DNA of 64,000 nt, taken from assembly GCF_025666195.1 (NCBI RefSeq), contig NZ_CP102592.1, positions 186,001 through 250,000 of the forward strand, given 5' to 3'. The position numbers were made by a program, and so were the translations under genes. Shown piece by piece: positions 45,705-56,824 of the stretch; positions within the stretch are counted from its first letter, which is position 1, and each line of letters starts with the position of its first letter. The notes below the pieces were generated by a model, which saw nothing but the letters and a program-made list of their open reading frames with translations, was not told the origin of the DNA and made no database searches. The stretch comes from Xanthomonas sp. CFBP 8443 (GTDB taxonomy: Bacteria > Pseudomonadota > Gammaproteobacteria > Xanthomonadales > Xanthomonadaceae).

Positions 45705-45825
45705 ACGCTCGCCGCTGGTCTCGCCAACCGAGATGGCTGCCCGCACCACGGCGCAACGGCCGAGTGTGTTGATGCGGGCACTGTCCGGACACGCCGGACA
45801 GCAGGCTACTCCCCAAGGGACGCGC
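45705..45825 (-). promoter_or_regulatory. yybP-ykoY manganese riboswitch in the mntP leader
   Basis: Read on the minus strand, the leader contains CUUGGGGAGUAGC (45817-45805), the invariant first element of the yybP-ykoY aptamer. A perfect 8-bp hairpin CUGUCCGG/CCGGACAG follows, then a long helix UGCCCGCA/UGCGGGCA enclosing AUCAACACACUCGGC (consensus UCAACAUACUCGG), and finally GGCGAGACCAGC (to 45711). About 65 bases separate it from the mntP start, space for an expression platform. This class senses Mn2+ directly. Identification rests on matching the remembered consensus. Confidence 0.9.
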
Positions 45826-46003
45826 ATTCTAACAGCGGCGAATGCCGGCGAATACGCTTCGAACGCGCGCGAACCTGCAGCTTTTCTTCTTAGCAGCAGC
45901 TATATGGGTGGCCCATCGCCGCCGCTGCGGCAGCGGAGTGTCGGAGGCGATCGGCGTGCATCGGCAATGGATGCGGCAGGCTAAGGCGCACGCTGCGAAC
46001 AGC

Positions 46004-46083
46004 GGTCGCGGCTGAAGCCGCTCCTACAGTGAGATGCCGTCAATCCGCGATGTCCCCCTGTGGGAGCGGCTTCAGCCGCGACC
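46004..46083. repeat. REP doublet (inverted pair)
   Basis: ggtcgcggctgaagccgctc at 46004 and, in the opposite orientation, gtgggagcggcttcagccgc from 46060, with ~30 bases between. It sits in the 45826-46344 spacer. Bases 46084-46344 contain short open frames only and nothing I recognise. Confidence 0.85.
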
Positions 46084-46344
46084 GAAAACCTCCAGGCACC
46101 ACCACAGCCGGGTGAGGAGACGTGTGCTGGCGAGGCCGCGATGGATACGCGAACCGCGTACTGGGTTGAAACCATCTTGCAGGAGTTGCGCCAGGCGGTC
46201 CTCAGGACAACTCTCGACGGTCTGCTGGCATCGCCGCCGCTGCACGCCCCGTCGCGAAGCGATCAGGGCACCGCACCGTTCCCGCGAAACGCCACGCACA
46301 TCGGACGAAGCGCTGCACCCGCGTCGTCGCGGGAATGCCTGGCT

Positions 46345-47010
46345 CTATTCCTCTTCCAGCGGCAGCACGATGCCATCGCTGTCGATCGCCAGCTTGCCGG
46401 CCATCAGCACCGCCTGGGTGCGGTTGGTGACGCCGAGCTTGCGCAGGATCGCGGTGACGTGCGCCTTGATGGTGGCCTCGGACACGCCCAGGTCGTAGGC
46501 GATCTGCTTGTTGAGGCGGCCGGCGCCGAGCATCTGCAGCACCCGGAACTGTTGCGGGGTCAGTTCGCGCAGGCGCTGCCCGACCTCGCGTTCGGCGCGG
46601 TCGGTGGGCGGCATGTTGTGCGCTTCCGGCGGCGCCCAGCGTTCGCCGTCCAGCACCGTGCCCAGGGCCAGGCCGATGGTGTCCGAGTCGGCCGACTTGG
46701 GAATGAAGCCGAACGCGCCGTGGTCCAGCGCGCGGCGCATCACCGTCGGCTCCTCGCGCGCGGACACCACCACCACCGGCAGCTGCGGATGCAGCGCGCG
46801 CATGTGCACCAGCGCACTGAAACCCTGCGCGCCGGGCATGTTGAGATCCATCAGCAACAGGTCGGCATCGGCGTGGTGGTCGGCCAGCGCGTACAGCGCC
46901 TCGACGCTGTCGGCCTCGTACAGCTGCACCCCCGGCATCACCCGCTGCACCGCCCCGCGCAGCGCCTCGCGGAACAGGGGATGGTCGTCGGCGATCAGCA
47001 GGGTGGTCAT
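46345..47010 (-). CDS. crbR: NarL/LuxR-family response regulator, probable acetate-switch regulator (CrbR/ErdR-like)
   Basis: 221 residues. Receiver with DDHPLFREAL, phospho-acceptor Asp55 (LLLMDLNMPG) and the conserved Thr/Ser and Lys (VVVVSAREE; GFIPKSADSD). The C-terminal LuxR-type HTH reads RELTPQQFRVLQMLGAGRLN, then KQIAYDLGVSEATIKAHVTA. It lies 147 bases downstream of acs on the same strand. CrbR/ErdR regulators have this size and architecture, activate acs and are phosphorylated by the CrbS/MxtR hybrid kinase; a candidate kinase is at 35533. The assignment rests on architecture and position. Confidence 0.85.
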   Translation of the reverse strand: MTTLLIADDHPLFREALRGAVQRVMPGVQLYEADSVEALYALADHHADADLLLMDLNMPGAQGFSALVHMRALHPQLPVVVVSAREEPTVMRRALDHGAFGFIPKSADSDTIGLALGTVLDGERWAPPEAHNMPPTDRAEREVGQRLRELTPQQFRVLQMLGAGRLNKQIAYDLGVSEATIKAHVTAILRKLGVTNRTQAVLMAGKLAIDSDGIVLPLEEE

Positions 47011-47157
47011 TGTGGGGCCGGGAGTGGGGATTGGGGATTTGGGAGTCGTTGGAGCGACGGCAACAGCGGCAGCGTGGCGGCGTCAGTGAGGTGGAAGTGG
47101 GGCGGGGACCGCTTGGCGAATCCCCAATCCCGATTCCCGAATCCCGGCTGTCACGCC
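47011..47157. repeat. acs-regulator spacer with inverted ggattggggatt repeats
   Basis: Near the regulator, gtggggattggggatttggg (47022-47041). Near acs, cgaatccccaatcccgattc and cgaatcccgg (47116-47147). The two blocks are in opposite orientation and could pair in the transcript, forming a large stem between acs and the regulator gene. The same unit occurs at 45048. Confidence 0.55.
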
Positions 47158-49101
<1,944 letters not shown>

Positions 49102-49192
49102 GGTTCCCTCTGCAATGAACGGGGGCGCCGCATGCGGCGGCGCGTCATGGCGCAGTGTGCCGCATCCACCGTTAAGCGCGCACGCGCCCGGC

Positions 49193-49211
49193 TTTAGACG
49201 ATGGTCGTAAA
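49193..49211. promoter_or_regulatory. Candidate operator dyad between acs and the porin gene
   Basis: tttagacgatggtcgtaaa is an imperfect dyad: TTTA..ACGA and TCGTAAA flank TGG. It lies about 92 bases upstream of acs and about 107 bases upstream of the porin gene, well placed to serve either. It could bind the CrbR-like regulator, but the binding site of that protein is not known to me here. Confidence 0.25.
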
Positions 49212-49317
49212 CCCGCCGCTGTTCGACTAATGGCCAATAGGCGCGCCCTGCCGCGGCGCGCACTCTGGGTCCAGCCGTGCCTGCGCGCGGTGGACATCCA
49301 TTATTCGGGAGGGAGTA

Positions 49318-50724
49318 ATGAGCAACCGCATCGCATCCTTGGCACGGCGCCCGTTGGCCGCTGCGCTGTTCGTCGCCCTGATCGCGCCCGGCGCGGCCTT
49401 CGCCCAGAGCGGCAAGACGCCGTCGGCGCGCGAACAGGCGCTGGAGGCCCGCGTGGCCGAGCTGGAACGGCAGGTGCAGCTGCTGCTGTCCTCGCAGCAA
49501 CAGCAGCAGGGTCAGATCGCGCAGACCCAGACCGAGGTGGCGGCGGTGAAGTCCAGCCAGGCCGCGGCACCGGCGCTGCCGGCCGGCAAGGCGCCGATCC
49601 AGGTGACCACCATCACCCCCGGCGCCGCGCCCGGCACCACGTTCAAGGTCGGCGGCTTCATCAAGGCCGATTTCCTGGCCACCCGCACCGGCGACGGCCA
49701 GCTCGCCGACGACGCCACCGGCCGCGCGCTGTACCTGCCCGGGCAGACTCCGGTCGGCGGCGGCAAGTCGGGCACCGACTACAATGCGCACGCCAAGTTC
49801 TCGCGCATCAACTTTGGCGTGGACAGCGTCACCGACGCCGGCAACAAGGCCGGCGCGCTGGTGGAGCTGGACTTCTTCGGCAATTCCCTGGGCACCCAGA
49901 CCGCCACCAACACTTACGGCGCCACCCTGCGCCATGCCTACATGTACTGGAACCACTGGCTGGCCGGCCAGACCTGGTCCAACTTCATGGATCCGGCGGC
50001 GCTGCCGGAAGCGGCCGACTTCATCGGCCCCACCGACGGCGTGATCTTCGTGCGCCAGGCGCAGGTGCGCTACACCAACGGCGGTTTCAGCATCGCCCTG
50101 GAGAACCCGGAGACCACGGTCTACAACCGCAGCGCGACTGGCGTCGTCACCAGCGCCAGCTCCGACCGCGGTGCGTTGCCGGACCTGACCGTGCGCTACG
50201 GCTGGAAGGGCGACTGGGGCAGCTTCGGCATCGGCGGTCTGCTCGGCCAGCAGAAGGTGGACAACCGCGCCACCGGCGCCGACGCCAGCAAGGTCTCCGG
50301 CGGCCTGACCCTGGGCGGCAAGTGGGTGGCCGGGGACAGCGACAGCCTGTTCTACCAGCTCAGCGGCGGCGAAGGCATCGGCCGCTACGTCGGCCTGGGC
50401 ATCGCCCAGAACGCGGTCTACGACGCGGCCGACCGCGACCTGGACACGGTCGGCGTGGTCGCCGGCTACATCGGCTGGCGCCATGCGTTCTCGCCCAAGC
50501 TGCGCACCAACCTGATCTACGCGCGCAGCGACTACGACAACGACACCGCGCTGACCGGGCTGGGCGTGACCAAGAGCGTGCAGAGCATCCGCGGCAACAT
50601 CTTCTATACGCCGATGCCCAAGGTCGATGTCGGCGCCGAGCTGATGTACGGCAAGCGCGAGATCGAAAGCGGCGCCAAGGGCGACATCACCCGCCTGCAG
50701 TTCACCACCAAGTACAGCTTCTGA
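49318..50724 (+). CDS. DcaP-like trimeric outer-membrane porin, 468 aa
   Basis: Signal peptide ([20 protein letters not shown] ... AFAQ), then an N-terminal coiled coil ([20 protein letters not shown]) that extends into the periplasm, a linker, and a beta-barrel starting [15 protein letters not shown] and ending with Phe (LQFTTKYSF). These features match the DcaP family, which takes up dicarboxylates and other small organic acids. RBS GGGAGGGAG sits immediately upstream. It is divergent from acs and 133 bases upstream of an MHS transporter, so probably supplies organic acids to that transporter. Confidence 0.85.
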   Translation: MSNRIASLARRPLAAALFVALIAPGAAFAQSGKTPSAREQALEARVAELERQVQLLLSSQQQQQGQIAQTQTEVAAVKSSQAAAPALPAGKAPIQVTTITPGAAPGTTFKVGGFIKADFLATRTGDGQLADDATGRALYLPGQTPVGGGKSGTDYNAHAKFSRINFGVDSVTDAGNKAGALVELDFFGNSLGTQTATNTYGATLRHAYMYWNHWLAGQTWSNFMDPAALPEAADFIGPTDGVIFVRQAQVRYTNGGFSIALENPETTVYNRSATGVVTSASSDRGALPDLTVRYGWKGDWGSFGIGGLLGQQKVDNRATGADASKVSGGLTLGGKWVAGDSDSLFYQLSGGEGIGRYVGLGIAQNAVYDAADRDLDTVGVVAGYIGWRHAFSPKLRTNLIYARSDYDNDTALTGLGVTKSVQSIRGNIFYTPMPKVDVGAELMYGKREIESGAKGDITRLQFTTKYSF

Positions 50725-50734
50725 GGCCACGGCC

Positions 50735-50765
50735 GGCGCGGCGCCCCGGGAGGGCGCGCCGCGCC
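50735..50765 (+). terminator. GC-rich stem-loop between porin and transporter genes
   Basis: GGCGCGGCGC (50735-50744) pairs with GCGCCGCGCC (50756-50765). No T-run follows, so it may act as a partial terminator, a 3'-end stabiliser for the porin mRNA, or an attenuator that lowers transporter expression. Confidence 0.4.
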
Positions 50766-50857
50766 GCCGCGGGCCCGCCAGACGCACGCGACGGATTGCG
50801 CTTCGACCACCTTTACCGCCACCGCCACACCATACCGCTTCGGAGGGGAAGCTTCCT

Positions 50858-52516
50858 ATGTCCAGCACCGCCATCAACCCGTCAGGCCAGCCGCTGACCA
50901 AGGGCCACAAGAAGGTGATCTTCGCCTCCAGCCTGGGCACCGTCTTCGAGTGGTACGACTTCTACCTGTACGGGTCGCTCGCCGCGATCATCGCCAAGCA
51001 GTTCTTCAGCGGGGTCAACGAGACCACCGGCATGATCTTCGCGCTGCTGGCCTTCGCCGCCGGCTTCTTCGTGCGCCCGTTCGGCGCCGCGTTCTTCGGC
51101 AGCCTGGGCGACCGCATCGGCCGCAAGTACACGTTCCTGGTCACCATCCTGATCATGGGCATCTCCACCTTCCTGGTCGGCGTGCTGCCCAACTACAACA
51201 CCTGGGGCGTGGCCGCGCCGGTGATCCTGATCGTGCTGCGCCTGGCCCAGGGCCTGGCGATGGGCGGCGAGTACGGTGGTGCGGCGACCTACGTCGCCGA
51301 GCATGCGCCGCCGGGCAAGCGCGGCCTGTACACCAGCTTCATCCAGACCACCGCCACCCTTGGCCTGTTCCTGTCGCTGCTGGTGATCCTGGCGTGCCGC
51401 CTGACCCTGGGCACCGAGGCATTCGAGGCATGGGGCTGGCGCATCCCGTTCCTGGGTTCGATCATCCTGCTCGGCGTGTCGGTGTGGATCCGCCTGCAGC
51501 TGAGCGAATCGCCGCTGTTCCAGCAGATGAAGGCCGAGGGCAAGGGCTCCAAGCAGCCGTTCCGCGACAGCCTCAAGGACGGCAACTTCAAGCTGATGCT
51601 GATCGTGCTGCTCGGCGCCACCGCCGGCCAGGCCGTGGTCTGGTACGGCGGCCAGTTCTACGCGCTGTTCTTCCTGCAGAGCACGCTCAAGGTCGATCCG
51701 ACCGTGTCCTACCTGCTGATCGCCGCGGCGCTGGCGCTGGCCACGCCGTTCTTCCTGTTCTTCGGCTGGCTGTCGGACAAGATCGGCCGCAAGAAGATCA
51801 TCTTGCTCGGCTGCCTGCTGGCGGCGGTGACCTACATGCCGCTGTTCAAGGGCATCACCCACTTCGCCAATCCCGCGGTGGAAGAGGCGCGCACCAAGTC
51901 GCCGGCGCAGGTGCTGGCCGATCCGACCACCTGCAGCTTCCAGTTCGATCCGGTGGGCGTGCGCAAGTTCACCAGCTCCTGCGACGTGGCCACCGCCGCG
52001 CTGACCAAGGCCGGCGTGCCGTATGAAGTGCAGCCGGCAGCGCCGGGTTCGCTGGCGCAGGTGCACATCGGCGGCAGCCAGGTCGCCTCCTACGAGGCCG
52101 CTGGCCTGAGCAAGGCCGACGCCAAGCCCAAGGCCGACGCCTTCGGCAAGGAGCTCAAGGGCGCGCTGACCGCGGCCGGCTATCCGGAGAAGGCCGATAC
52201 CGCGCGCATCAACATCCCGATGACGATCCTGCTGCTGTGGGTGCTGGTGATCTACGTGACCATGGTCTACGGCCCTATCGCCGCGTTCCTGGTCGAACTG
52301 TTCCCGACCCGCATCCGCTACACCTCGATGTCGCTGCCGTACCACATCGGCAACGGCTGGTTCGGCGGGTTCCTGCCGGCGATCTCCTTCGCCCTGGTGG
52401 CCGGCACCGGCAACATCTACTACGGCCTGTGGTATCCCATCGGCATCGCGCTGATGACCCTGGTGCTGGGCACGCTGTTCCTGCGCGAGACGCGTAACGT
52501 GGACATCACCAAGTAA
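50858..52516 (+). CDS. MHS-family MFS transporter with a periplasmic insertion, 552 aa
   Basis: The first segments read [20 protein letters not shown] and [20 protein letters not shown], diagnostic of the metabolite:H+ symporter group (ProP, ShiA, KgtP). A second GRKK motif ([13 protein letters not shown]) follows helix 8. Usual MHS length is about 430-450 residues; the extra ~110 form an insert after [11 protein letters not shown] up to [13 protein letters not shown], placed by topology in periplasmic loop 9-10. It carries two cysteines ([16 protein letters not shown]) that could form a disulfide. RBS GGAGGGG lies upstream. The substrate is probably a short-chain carboxylate, inferred from the neighbouring acs and porin genes. 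Confidence 0.87.
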   Translation: MSSTAINPSGQPLTKGHKKVIFASSLGTVFEWYDFYLYGSLAAIIAKQFFSGVNETTGMIFALLAFAAGFFVRPFGAAFFGSLGDRIGRKYTFLVTILIMGISTFLVGVLPNYNTWGVAAPVILIVLRLAQGLAMGGEYGGAATYVAEHAPPGKRGLYTSFIQTTATLGLFLSLLVILACRLTLGTEAFEAWGWRIPFLGSIILLGVSVWIRLQLSESPLFQQMKAEGKGSKQPFRDSLKDGNFKLMLIVLLGATAGQAVVWYGGQFYALFFLQSTLKVDPTVSYLLIAAALALATPFFLFFGWLSDKIGRKKIILLGCLLAAVTYMPLFKGITHFANPAVEEARTKSPAQVLADPTTCSFQFDPVGVRKFTSSCDVATAALTKAGVPYEVQPAAPGSLAQVHIGGSQVASYEAAGLSKADAKPKADAFGKELKGALTAAGYPEKADTARINIPMTILLLWVLVIYVTMVYGPIAAFLVELFPTRIRYTSMSLPYHIGNGWFGGFLPAISFALVAGTGNIYYGLWYPIGIALMTLVLGTLFLRETRNVDITK

Positions 52517-52552
52517 GGGTGTCTGCCCTTGCGCCGGAGCTTCCGGCACTGC

Positions 52553-52575
52553 GACGCCGGCCTCGTGCCGGCGTC
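52553..52575 (+). terminator. Hairpin terminator after the MHS transporter
   Basis: GACGCCGGC (52553-52561), loop CTCGT, GCCGGCGTC (52567-52575): a perfect 9-bp stem followed by a short T-containing tail (gtcgtttgtg). Confidence 0.6.
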
Positions 52576-52662
52576 GTCGTTTGTGCGCTACGCCGCGGCG
52601 CTGGCATCGACGGCGGCGGCATGCGCTTACCATGCGCGCTGCACACACCCGTAGACCGCCGC

Positions 52663-53343
52663 ATGCGCTACCGCTGGATCCTGTTCGACGCCGACGACAC
52701 GCTGTTCCGCTTCGATGCCTACGCCGGCCTGCAGCGCATGTTCGCCGGCTACGGCGTCGCCTTCGCCGAGCAGGACTACGCCGACTACACCGCGCTCAAC
52801 CGGCCGTTGTGGGTGGAATACCAGAACGGCGCGATCACCGCACTGCAGTTGCAGCAGCGCCGCTTCGCCGGCTGGGCGCAGCGCCTGCAGACCGCGCCGG
52901 AGACCTTGAACGCCGCGTTCCTGACGGCGATGGCCGAGTTGTGCGCACCGCTGGACGGCGCGGTGGCCTTGCTGGACGCATTGCGCGGACGCGCGCGGCT
53001 GGGCCTGGTCACCAACGGCTTCACCGTGTTGCAGCAGGCGCGGCTGCTGCGCACCGGCCTGCACGACCGTTTCGAGGTCGTCGCCATTTCCGAGCAGGTG
53101 GGCGTGGCCAAGCCGCACCCGGGCATCTTCGCGCACGCCCTGGCGCAGCTGGGCGATCCGCCGCCCGCGCAGGTGCTGATGGTCGGCGACAACCCGCACG
53201 CCGACATCGCCGGCGGTCTGGCCGCCGGCCTGCACACCTGCTGGTTCAACGCGCACGCCCTGCCGGCGCCCGAGGGCATCGTGCCGCACTACGAAGTGAC
53301 CACGCTGGCGCAGCTGCAGGCATTGTTGCTCGAGGAGACATGA
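52663..53343 (+). CDS. yjjG: YjjG-like HAD-family nucleotidase, 226 aa
   Basis: HAD motif I is FDADDTLF near the N-terminus, motif II is VTNGFTVLQQARL, motif III is the Lys in GVAKPHPGIF, and motif IV is MVGDNPHADI. YjjG dephosphorylates non-canonical pyrimidine nucleotides (house-cleaning). ATG 52663 is the family start (RYRWILFDADDTL); an upstream frame to 52519 is unsupported. It lies after the MHS transporter terminator. Confidence 0.88.
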   Translation: MRYRWILFDADDTLFRFDAYAGLQRMFAGYGVAFAEQDYADYTALNRPLWVEYQNGAITALQLQQRRFAGWAQRLQTAPETLNAAFLTAMAELCAPLDGAVALLDALRGRARLGLVTNGFTVLQQARLLRTGLHDRFEVVAISEQVGVAKPHPGIFAHALAQLGDPPPAQVLMVGDNPHADIAGGLAAGLHTCWFNAHALPAPEGIVPHYEVTTLAQLQALLLEET

Positions 53344-53391
53344 CCGCGCGTGTTGCGCCGCGCGCCATCGCCGAAGCGCTTCAGCGCTTTC

Positions 53392-53552
53392 TGTAGGAGC
53401 GGCTTCAGCCGCGACCCACAGCCTCGGCGCACTTCATGCTTGCTGAGGTAGGGAACCAAGCTATCCGAATGGCGAACGCCATCGGGGCTGAAGCCCCTAC
53501 TACAAGGGCCGCATGCCGGTCGACCCATTGTGGGAGCGACTTCAGTCGCGAC
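53392..53552. repeat. Cluster of three REP-type hairpins
   Basis: Copies at 53392-53416 (tgtaggagcggcttcagccg), 53481-53505 (a diverged inverted copy, atcggggctgaagcccctac) and 53529-53552 (gtgggagcgacttcagtcgc). In the third copy paired changes (g to a, c to t) preserve the stem, showing that the hairpin is what is maintained. The 53344-53672 spacer otherwise holds no gene. Confidence 0.8.
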
Positions 53553-53672
53553 GCGGTAAACCCTGCGGCGCGCGCATCAAGCGATCTCCGGTTGCCCCTC
53601 CGCCGCCGCCGCGCCACGGCCTGTCCGGCATCGCCGACATCGGGCCATACGCCGGCATCGTATAGTGCGCCC

Positions 53673-55109
53673 ATGCCCATTTCCGACCCCGCTTCCCACG
53701 GCGCCGACACGCCGCTCGCCGACCTGCCGGCCACCTTACAACGGCTGCGCACGGCCTGGCAGGCGGCCAAGCCCGACCAGGCGCAACGCCGCGATGACCT
53801 GCAGCGCCTGCGCGTGGCGCTGAAGCGGCGCCTGCCGGAGATGGCCGACGCCATTGCCGCCGATTTCGGCCATCGCTCGCGCCACGAATCGCTGCTGGCC
53901 GACGGCATGACCGTGCTCGGCGAGATCGACCATCTGTTGCGCCACCTCAAGCGCTGGATGCGGCCGCAGCGCGTCGGCGCCGGCTGGCGGCTGTGGCCGG
54001 CGCGCGCCGAAGTGCGGCCGGTGCCGGTCGGCGTGGTCGGGGTGATCGCGCCGTGGAACTACCCGGTCAACCTGGCGCTGATCCCGCTGGCCACCGCCAT
54101 CGCCGCCGGCAACCACGTCTACCTGAAACCCTCCGAGCACACCCCGCGCACCGCGCAGTTCCTGGACTCGCTGCTGGCCGAAGTGTTCCCGCCGCAGCGC
54201 GTGGCGCTGGCGCTGGGCGGGGCCGAGGTGGCCGGCGCCTTCGCCGCGCTGCCGCTGGACCACCTGGTGTTCACCGGCTCCACCGCGGTCGGGCGCAAGG
54301 TGATGGCCGCCGCCGCGCCGAACCTGACCCCGCTGACCCTGGAACTGGGCGGCAAGTCGCCGGCCATCGTCTGCGCCGATTACCCGTTGGAGCAGGCCGC
54401 CGCGCGCCTGGCCACCGGCAAGTGGTTCAACGCCGGGCAGACCTGCATCGCGCCGGACTACGTGCTGGTCGACGCCGGCCGCAGCGCGGCGCTGGTGCAG
54501 GCGCTGCGCGCGCAGGTGTTGGCGCGCTACGGCGACTTCGCCGTGGCCGACGACTACACCCGCATCGTCAACGAAGGCCAGTACCGGCGCCTGCGCGGCT
54601 ACCTGGACGATGCGCGCGCGCGCGGCCTGGAGGTGATCGAACTGGCCAGCGTCGAACCCGAGCGTGCCGAGCGCGAGCGCCTGATCGTGCCGACCGTGGT
54701 GCTGCAACCCGGCGACGATGCGCTGCTGATGCAGGAAGAGATCTTCGGCCCGATCCTGCCGCTGCGCAGCTACCGCACGCTGGACGAGGCGATCGCGATG
54801 GTCAACGGCCGCGACCGGCCGCTGGCGCTGTATCCCTTCAGCCATGACCGCGCGCAGGTCGAAGCGATCCTGCACGCCACCGTCGCCGGCGGCGTCACCG
54901 TCAACGACAGCCTGCTGCACTTCGCCGCCAACGCGCTGCCGTTCGGCGGCATCGGCCCCAGCGGCATGGGCGCCTATCACGGCCGCGCCGGCTTCGATGC
55001 CTTCAGCAAGGCGCTGCCGATCCTGTGGCAGTCGCGCCGCGCCGGCAGCGATCTGCTGAAGCCGCCGTACCGGCGCATCGCGCGCGTGCTCGACCTGCTG
55101 GTGCGCTGA
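53673..55109 (+). CDS. Aldehyde dehydrogenase, coniferyl-aldehyde dehydrogenase-like, 478 aa
   Basis: Class-3-type NAD(P)+ aldehyde dehydrogenase without signal peptide. The nucleotide-binding region includes VIAPWNYPVNLALIPLATAI and the GSTAVGRKVMAA loop. The catalytic Glu is in LTLELGGKSPAIVCADYPLE, and the catalytic Cys in WFNAGQTCIAPDYVLV. ADFGHRSRHESLLADGMTVLGEI is characteristic of the coniferyl-aldehyde dehydrogenase (CalB) group. ATG 53673 is chosen because the frame upstream runs through REP sequence. Actual substrate unknown. Confidence 0.88.
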   Translation: MPISDPASHGADTPLADLPATLQRLRTAWQAAKPDQAQRRDDLQRLRVALKRRLPEMADAIAADFGHRSRHESLLADGMTVLGEIDHLLRHLKRWMRPQRVGAGWRLWPARAEVRPVPVGVVGVIAPWNYPVNLALIPLATAIAAGNHVYLKPSEHTPRTAQFLDSLLAEVFPPQRVALALGGAEVAGAFAALPLDHLVFTGSTAVGRKVMAAAAPNLTPLTLELGGKSPAIVCADYPLEQAAARLATGKWFNAGQTCIAPDYVLVDAGRSAALVQALRAQVLARYGDFAVADDYTRIVNEGQYRRLRGYLDDARARGLEVIELASVEPERAERERLIVPTVVLQPGDDALLMQEEIFGPILPLRSYRTLDEAIAMVNGRDRPLALYPFSHDRAQVEAILHATVAGGVTVNDSLLHFAANALPFGGIGPSGMGAYHGRAGFDAFSKALPILWQSRRAGSDLLKPPYRRIARVLDLLVR

Positions 55110-55170
55110 GGCGCGCGCGTCGAGCGCGATGGGTACAGCGTCCGCGCCACCAGCGGTTAAACTGCGCGGC

Positions 55171-55953
55171 ATGAAAATCGCCTCCTGGAACGTCAACTCG
55201 CTCAACGTGCGCCTGCCGCACCTGCAACAGTGGCTGGCGGCGTTCGCGCCGGACATCGTCGGCATCCAGGAAACCAAGCTGGAAGACCACAAGTTCCCGG
55301 ATGCGGCGCTGGCCGAGGCGGGCTATCGCAGCGTGTTCGCCGGGCAGAAGACCTACAACGGCGTGGCGATCCTGTCGCGCACGCCGGCCAGCGACGTGCA
55401 GATCGGCGTGCCCGGTCTGGAGGACGAGCAGAAGCGGGTCATCGCCGCCACCGTCGGCGACCTGCGCATCGTCAACCTGTACGTGGTCAACGGCCAGGAC
55501 GTGGGCACCGACAAGTACGCCTACAAGCTGCGCTGGCTCGAGGCGGTGCACGACTGGCTCGCCGCCGAGCTGCAGCGCCATCCGCGCATGGTGGTGCTGG
55601 GCGACTTCAACATCGCGCCGGACCCGCGCGACGTGCACGACCCGCTGGTGTGGAGCGACAACCACATCCTCACCTCCACCGCCGAGCGCGGCGCGCTGCA
55701 CAAGCTGCAGGCGCTGGGCCTGCACGACGGCTTCCGCCTGCACCACGCCGACGGCGGCATCTTCAGCTGGTGGGACTACCGCCAGGCCGGCTTCCGCCGC
55801 GACCTCGGCCTGCGCATCGACCTGACCCTGGTCTCCGACGCGCTGAAGGCGAGCACGCGCGCGGCCGGCATCGACCGCGAACCGCGCACCTGGGACCGCC
55901 CCAGCGACCATGCGCCGGCCTGGATCGAACTGGAGCAAGGAGTCGGCGCATGA
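55171..55953 (+). CDS. xthA: Exodeoxyribonuclease III
   Basis: 260 residues. Signatures are MKIASWNVNSLNVRLPHLQQ at the start (metal/Asn), GIQETKLEDHKFP (catalytic Glu), VLGDFNIAPDPRDVHDP (Asp-Asn) and DRPSDHAPAWIEL (final catalytic His). It is the AP endonuclease/3' exonuclease of base-excision repair. ATG 55171 fits the family. It overlaps the next gene by 4 bases (ATGA). Confidence 0.95.
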   Translation: MKIASWNVNSLNVRLPHLQQWLAAFAPDIVGIQETKLEDHKFPDAALAEAGYRSVFAGQKTYNGVAILSRTPASDVQIGVPGLEDEQKRVIAATVGDLRIVNLYVVNGQDVGTDKYAYKLRWLEAVHDWLAAELQRHPRMVVLGDFNIAPDPRDVHDPLVWSDNHILTSTAERGALHKLQALGLHDGFRLHHADGGIFSWWDYRQAGFRRDLGLRIDLTLVSDALKASTRAAGIDREPRTWDRPSDHAPAWIELEQGVGA

Positions 55954-56381
55954 ACGAGCGTCATCCGCGCCGCTGCATCGACAAGGTCGGCGACACCGCG
56001 ATCGCGCCGCTGCACCGGCTCAGCTGCCACTGCGGCGCGGTGCAGATCGACCTGGAACTGCCGCACGGCATCGTCGACCCGCGCCGCTGCAACTGTTCGC
56101 TGTGCCGCCGCCGCGGTGCGATCGTCGGTTCGGTGCCGTTGGCCGCACTGCACGTGCGCGAGGGGGCCGACGTGCTGCGCCTTTACAGCTTCAATACCCA
56201 CACCGCGCAGCACTATTTCTGCGGCGTGTGCGGGATCTACACGCATCACCAGCGCCGCTCCGATCCCAACGAGTACGGTTACAACGTCGGCTGCCTGGAA
56301 GGCGTGGATCCGTACGCGCTGGCCATCGCGGTCCCGGTCAGCGACGGCGTGCATCATCCGGCCGACCGCGCCGCCCCATGA
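55950..56381 (+). CDS. GFA-family (CENP-V/GFA domain) zinc protein, 143 aa
   Basis: Zinc-binding cysteines are seen as SCHCGAVQ, RRCNCSLCRRRGA and YFCGVCGIYTHHQ, the layout of GFA-domain proteins related to glutathione-dependent formaldehyde-activating enzyme. The precise substrate is uncertain. Its ATG overlaps the xthA stop, so it is translated with it. Confidence 0.88.
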   Translation: MNERHPRRCIDKVGDTAIAPLHRLSCHCGAVQIDLELPHGIVDPRRCNCSLCRRRGAIVGSVPLAALHVREGADVLRLYSFNTHTAQHYFCGVCGIYTHHQRRSDPNEYGYNVGCLEGVDPYALAIAVPVSDGVHHPADRAAP

Positions 56382-56391
56382 GCGCCGCAAA

Positions 56392-56421
56392 CGCAAACGC
56401 CCGGCGAACCGGGCGTTTGCG
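56392..56421. terminator. Bidirectional hairpin between convergent genes
   Basis: A perfect 13-bp stem, CGCAAACGCCCGG (56392-56404) and CCGGGCGTTTGCG (56409-56421), around a CGAA tetraloop. It lies just after the GFA gene and just before the 3' end of the opposing glsB-like gene, so it can serve both. No T-run on either strand. Confidence 0.75.
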
Positions 56422-56443
56422 CGAACCTGCGGGGCGCCTGCGC

Positions 56444-56695
56444 TTAGCGCGCGCGGCCGCGGGTGAACAGGTTGACGATGGCGAGCAAGATGACCGCGCC
56501 GATCAACGAGTACAGGAACGTCCACAGGGTGATCGCCTGGTTGATGCCGCCGCCGAACAACCAGCCGGCGATCAACGCGCCGATGATGCCGACGACGATA
56601 TTCAGGATGATGCCCTGCTGTGCGTCACGGCGCATGATGATGCTGGCCAGCCAGCCCACGATGCCGCCGACGATCAACCAGATGATGATGCCCAT
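56444..56695 (-). CDS. GlsB/YeaQ/YmgE family stress-response membrane protein, 83 aa
   Basis: The whole protein is three hydrophobic segments with the family pattern MGIIIWLIVGGIVGWLASII, MRRDAQQGIILNIVVGIIGA and a third helix, ending RGRAR. ATG 56695 is the conserved start. This glycine-rich inner-membrane family is induced by envelope and acid stress in other bacteria; its molecular role is not known. Confidence 0.9.
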   Translation of the reverse strand: MGIIIWLIVGGIVGWLASIIMRRDAQQGIILNIVVGIIGALIAGWLFGGGINQAITLWTFLYSLIGAVILLAIVNLFTRGRAR

Positions 56696-56824
56696 GGATA
56701 AGACTCCTAGCGTGTGCCCGCACCGGGAGCGGTGTGGCGCGGGCCATTTAAGGAGCGCTGCCGTGAAGCGGCCGTGTATCCAGGCCGGCGCGGCGCAGCG
56801 GGCGTTGCGGTTCGTGGAGGCGGC

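Noticed and set aside
45645..45827. N-terminal extension of MntP
   Set aside because: The extra 61 codons coincide with the manganese riboswitch leader and are not part of the standard 188-residue protein.
46140..46344. Short gene starting at 46141 downstream of the REP doublet
   Set aside because: It has no RBS and no recognisable product, and it continues antisense into the response-regulator gene.
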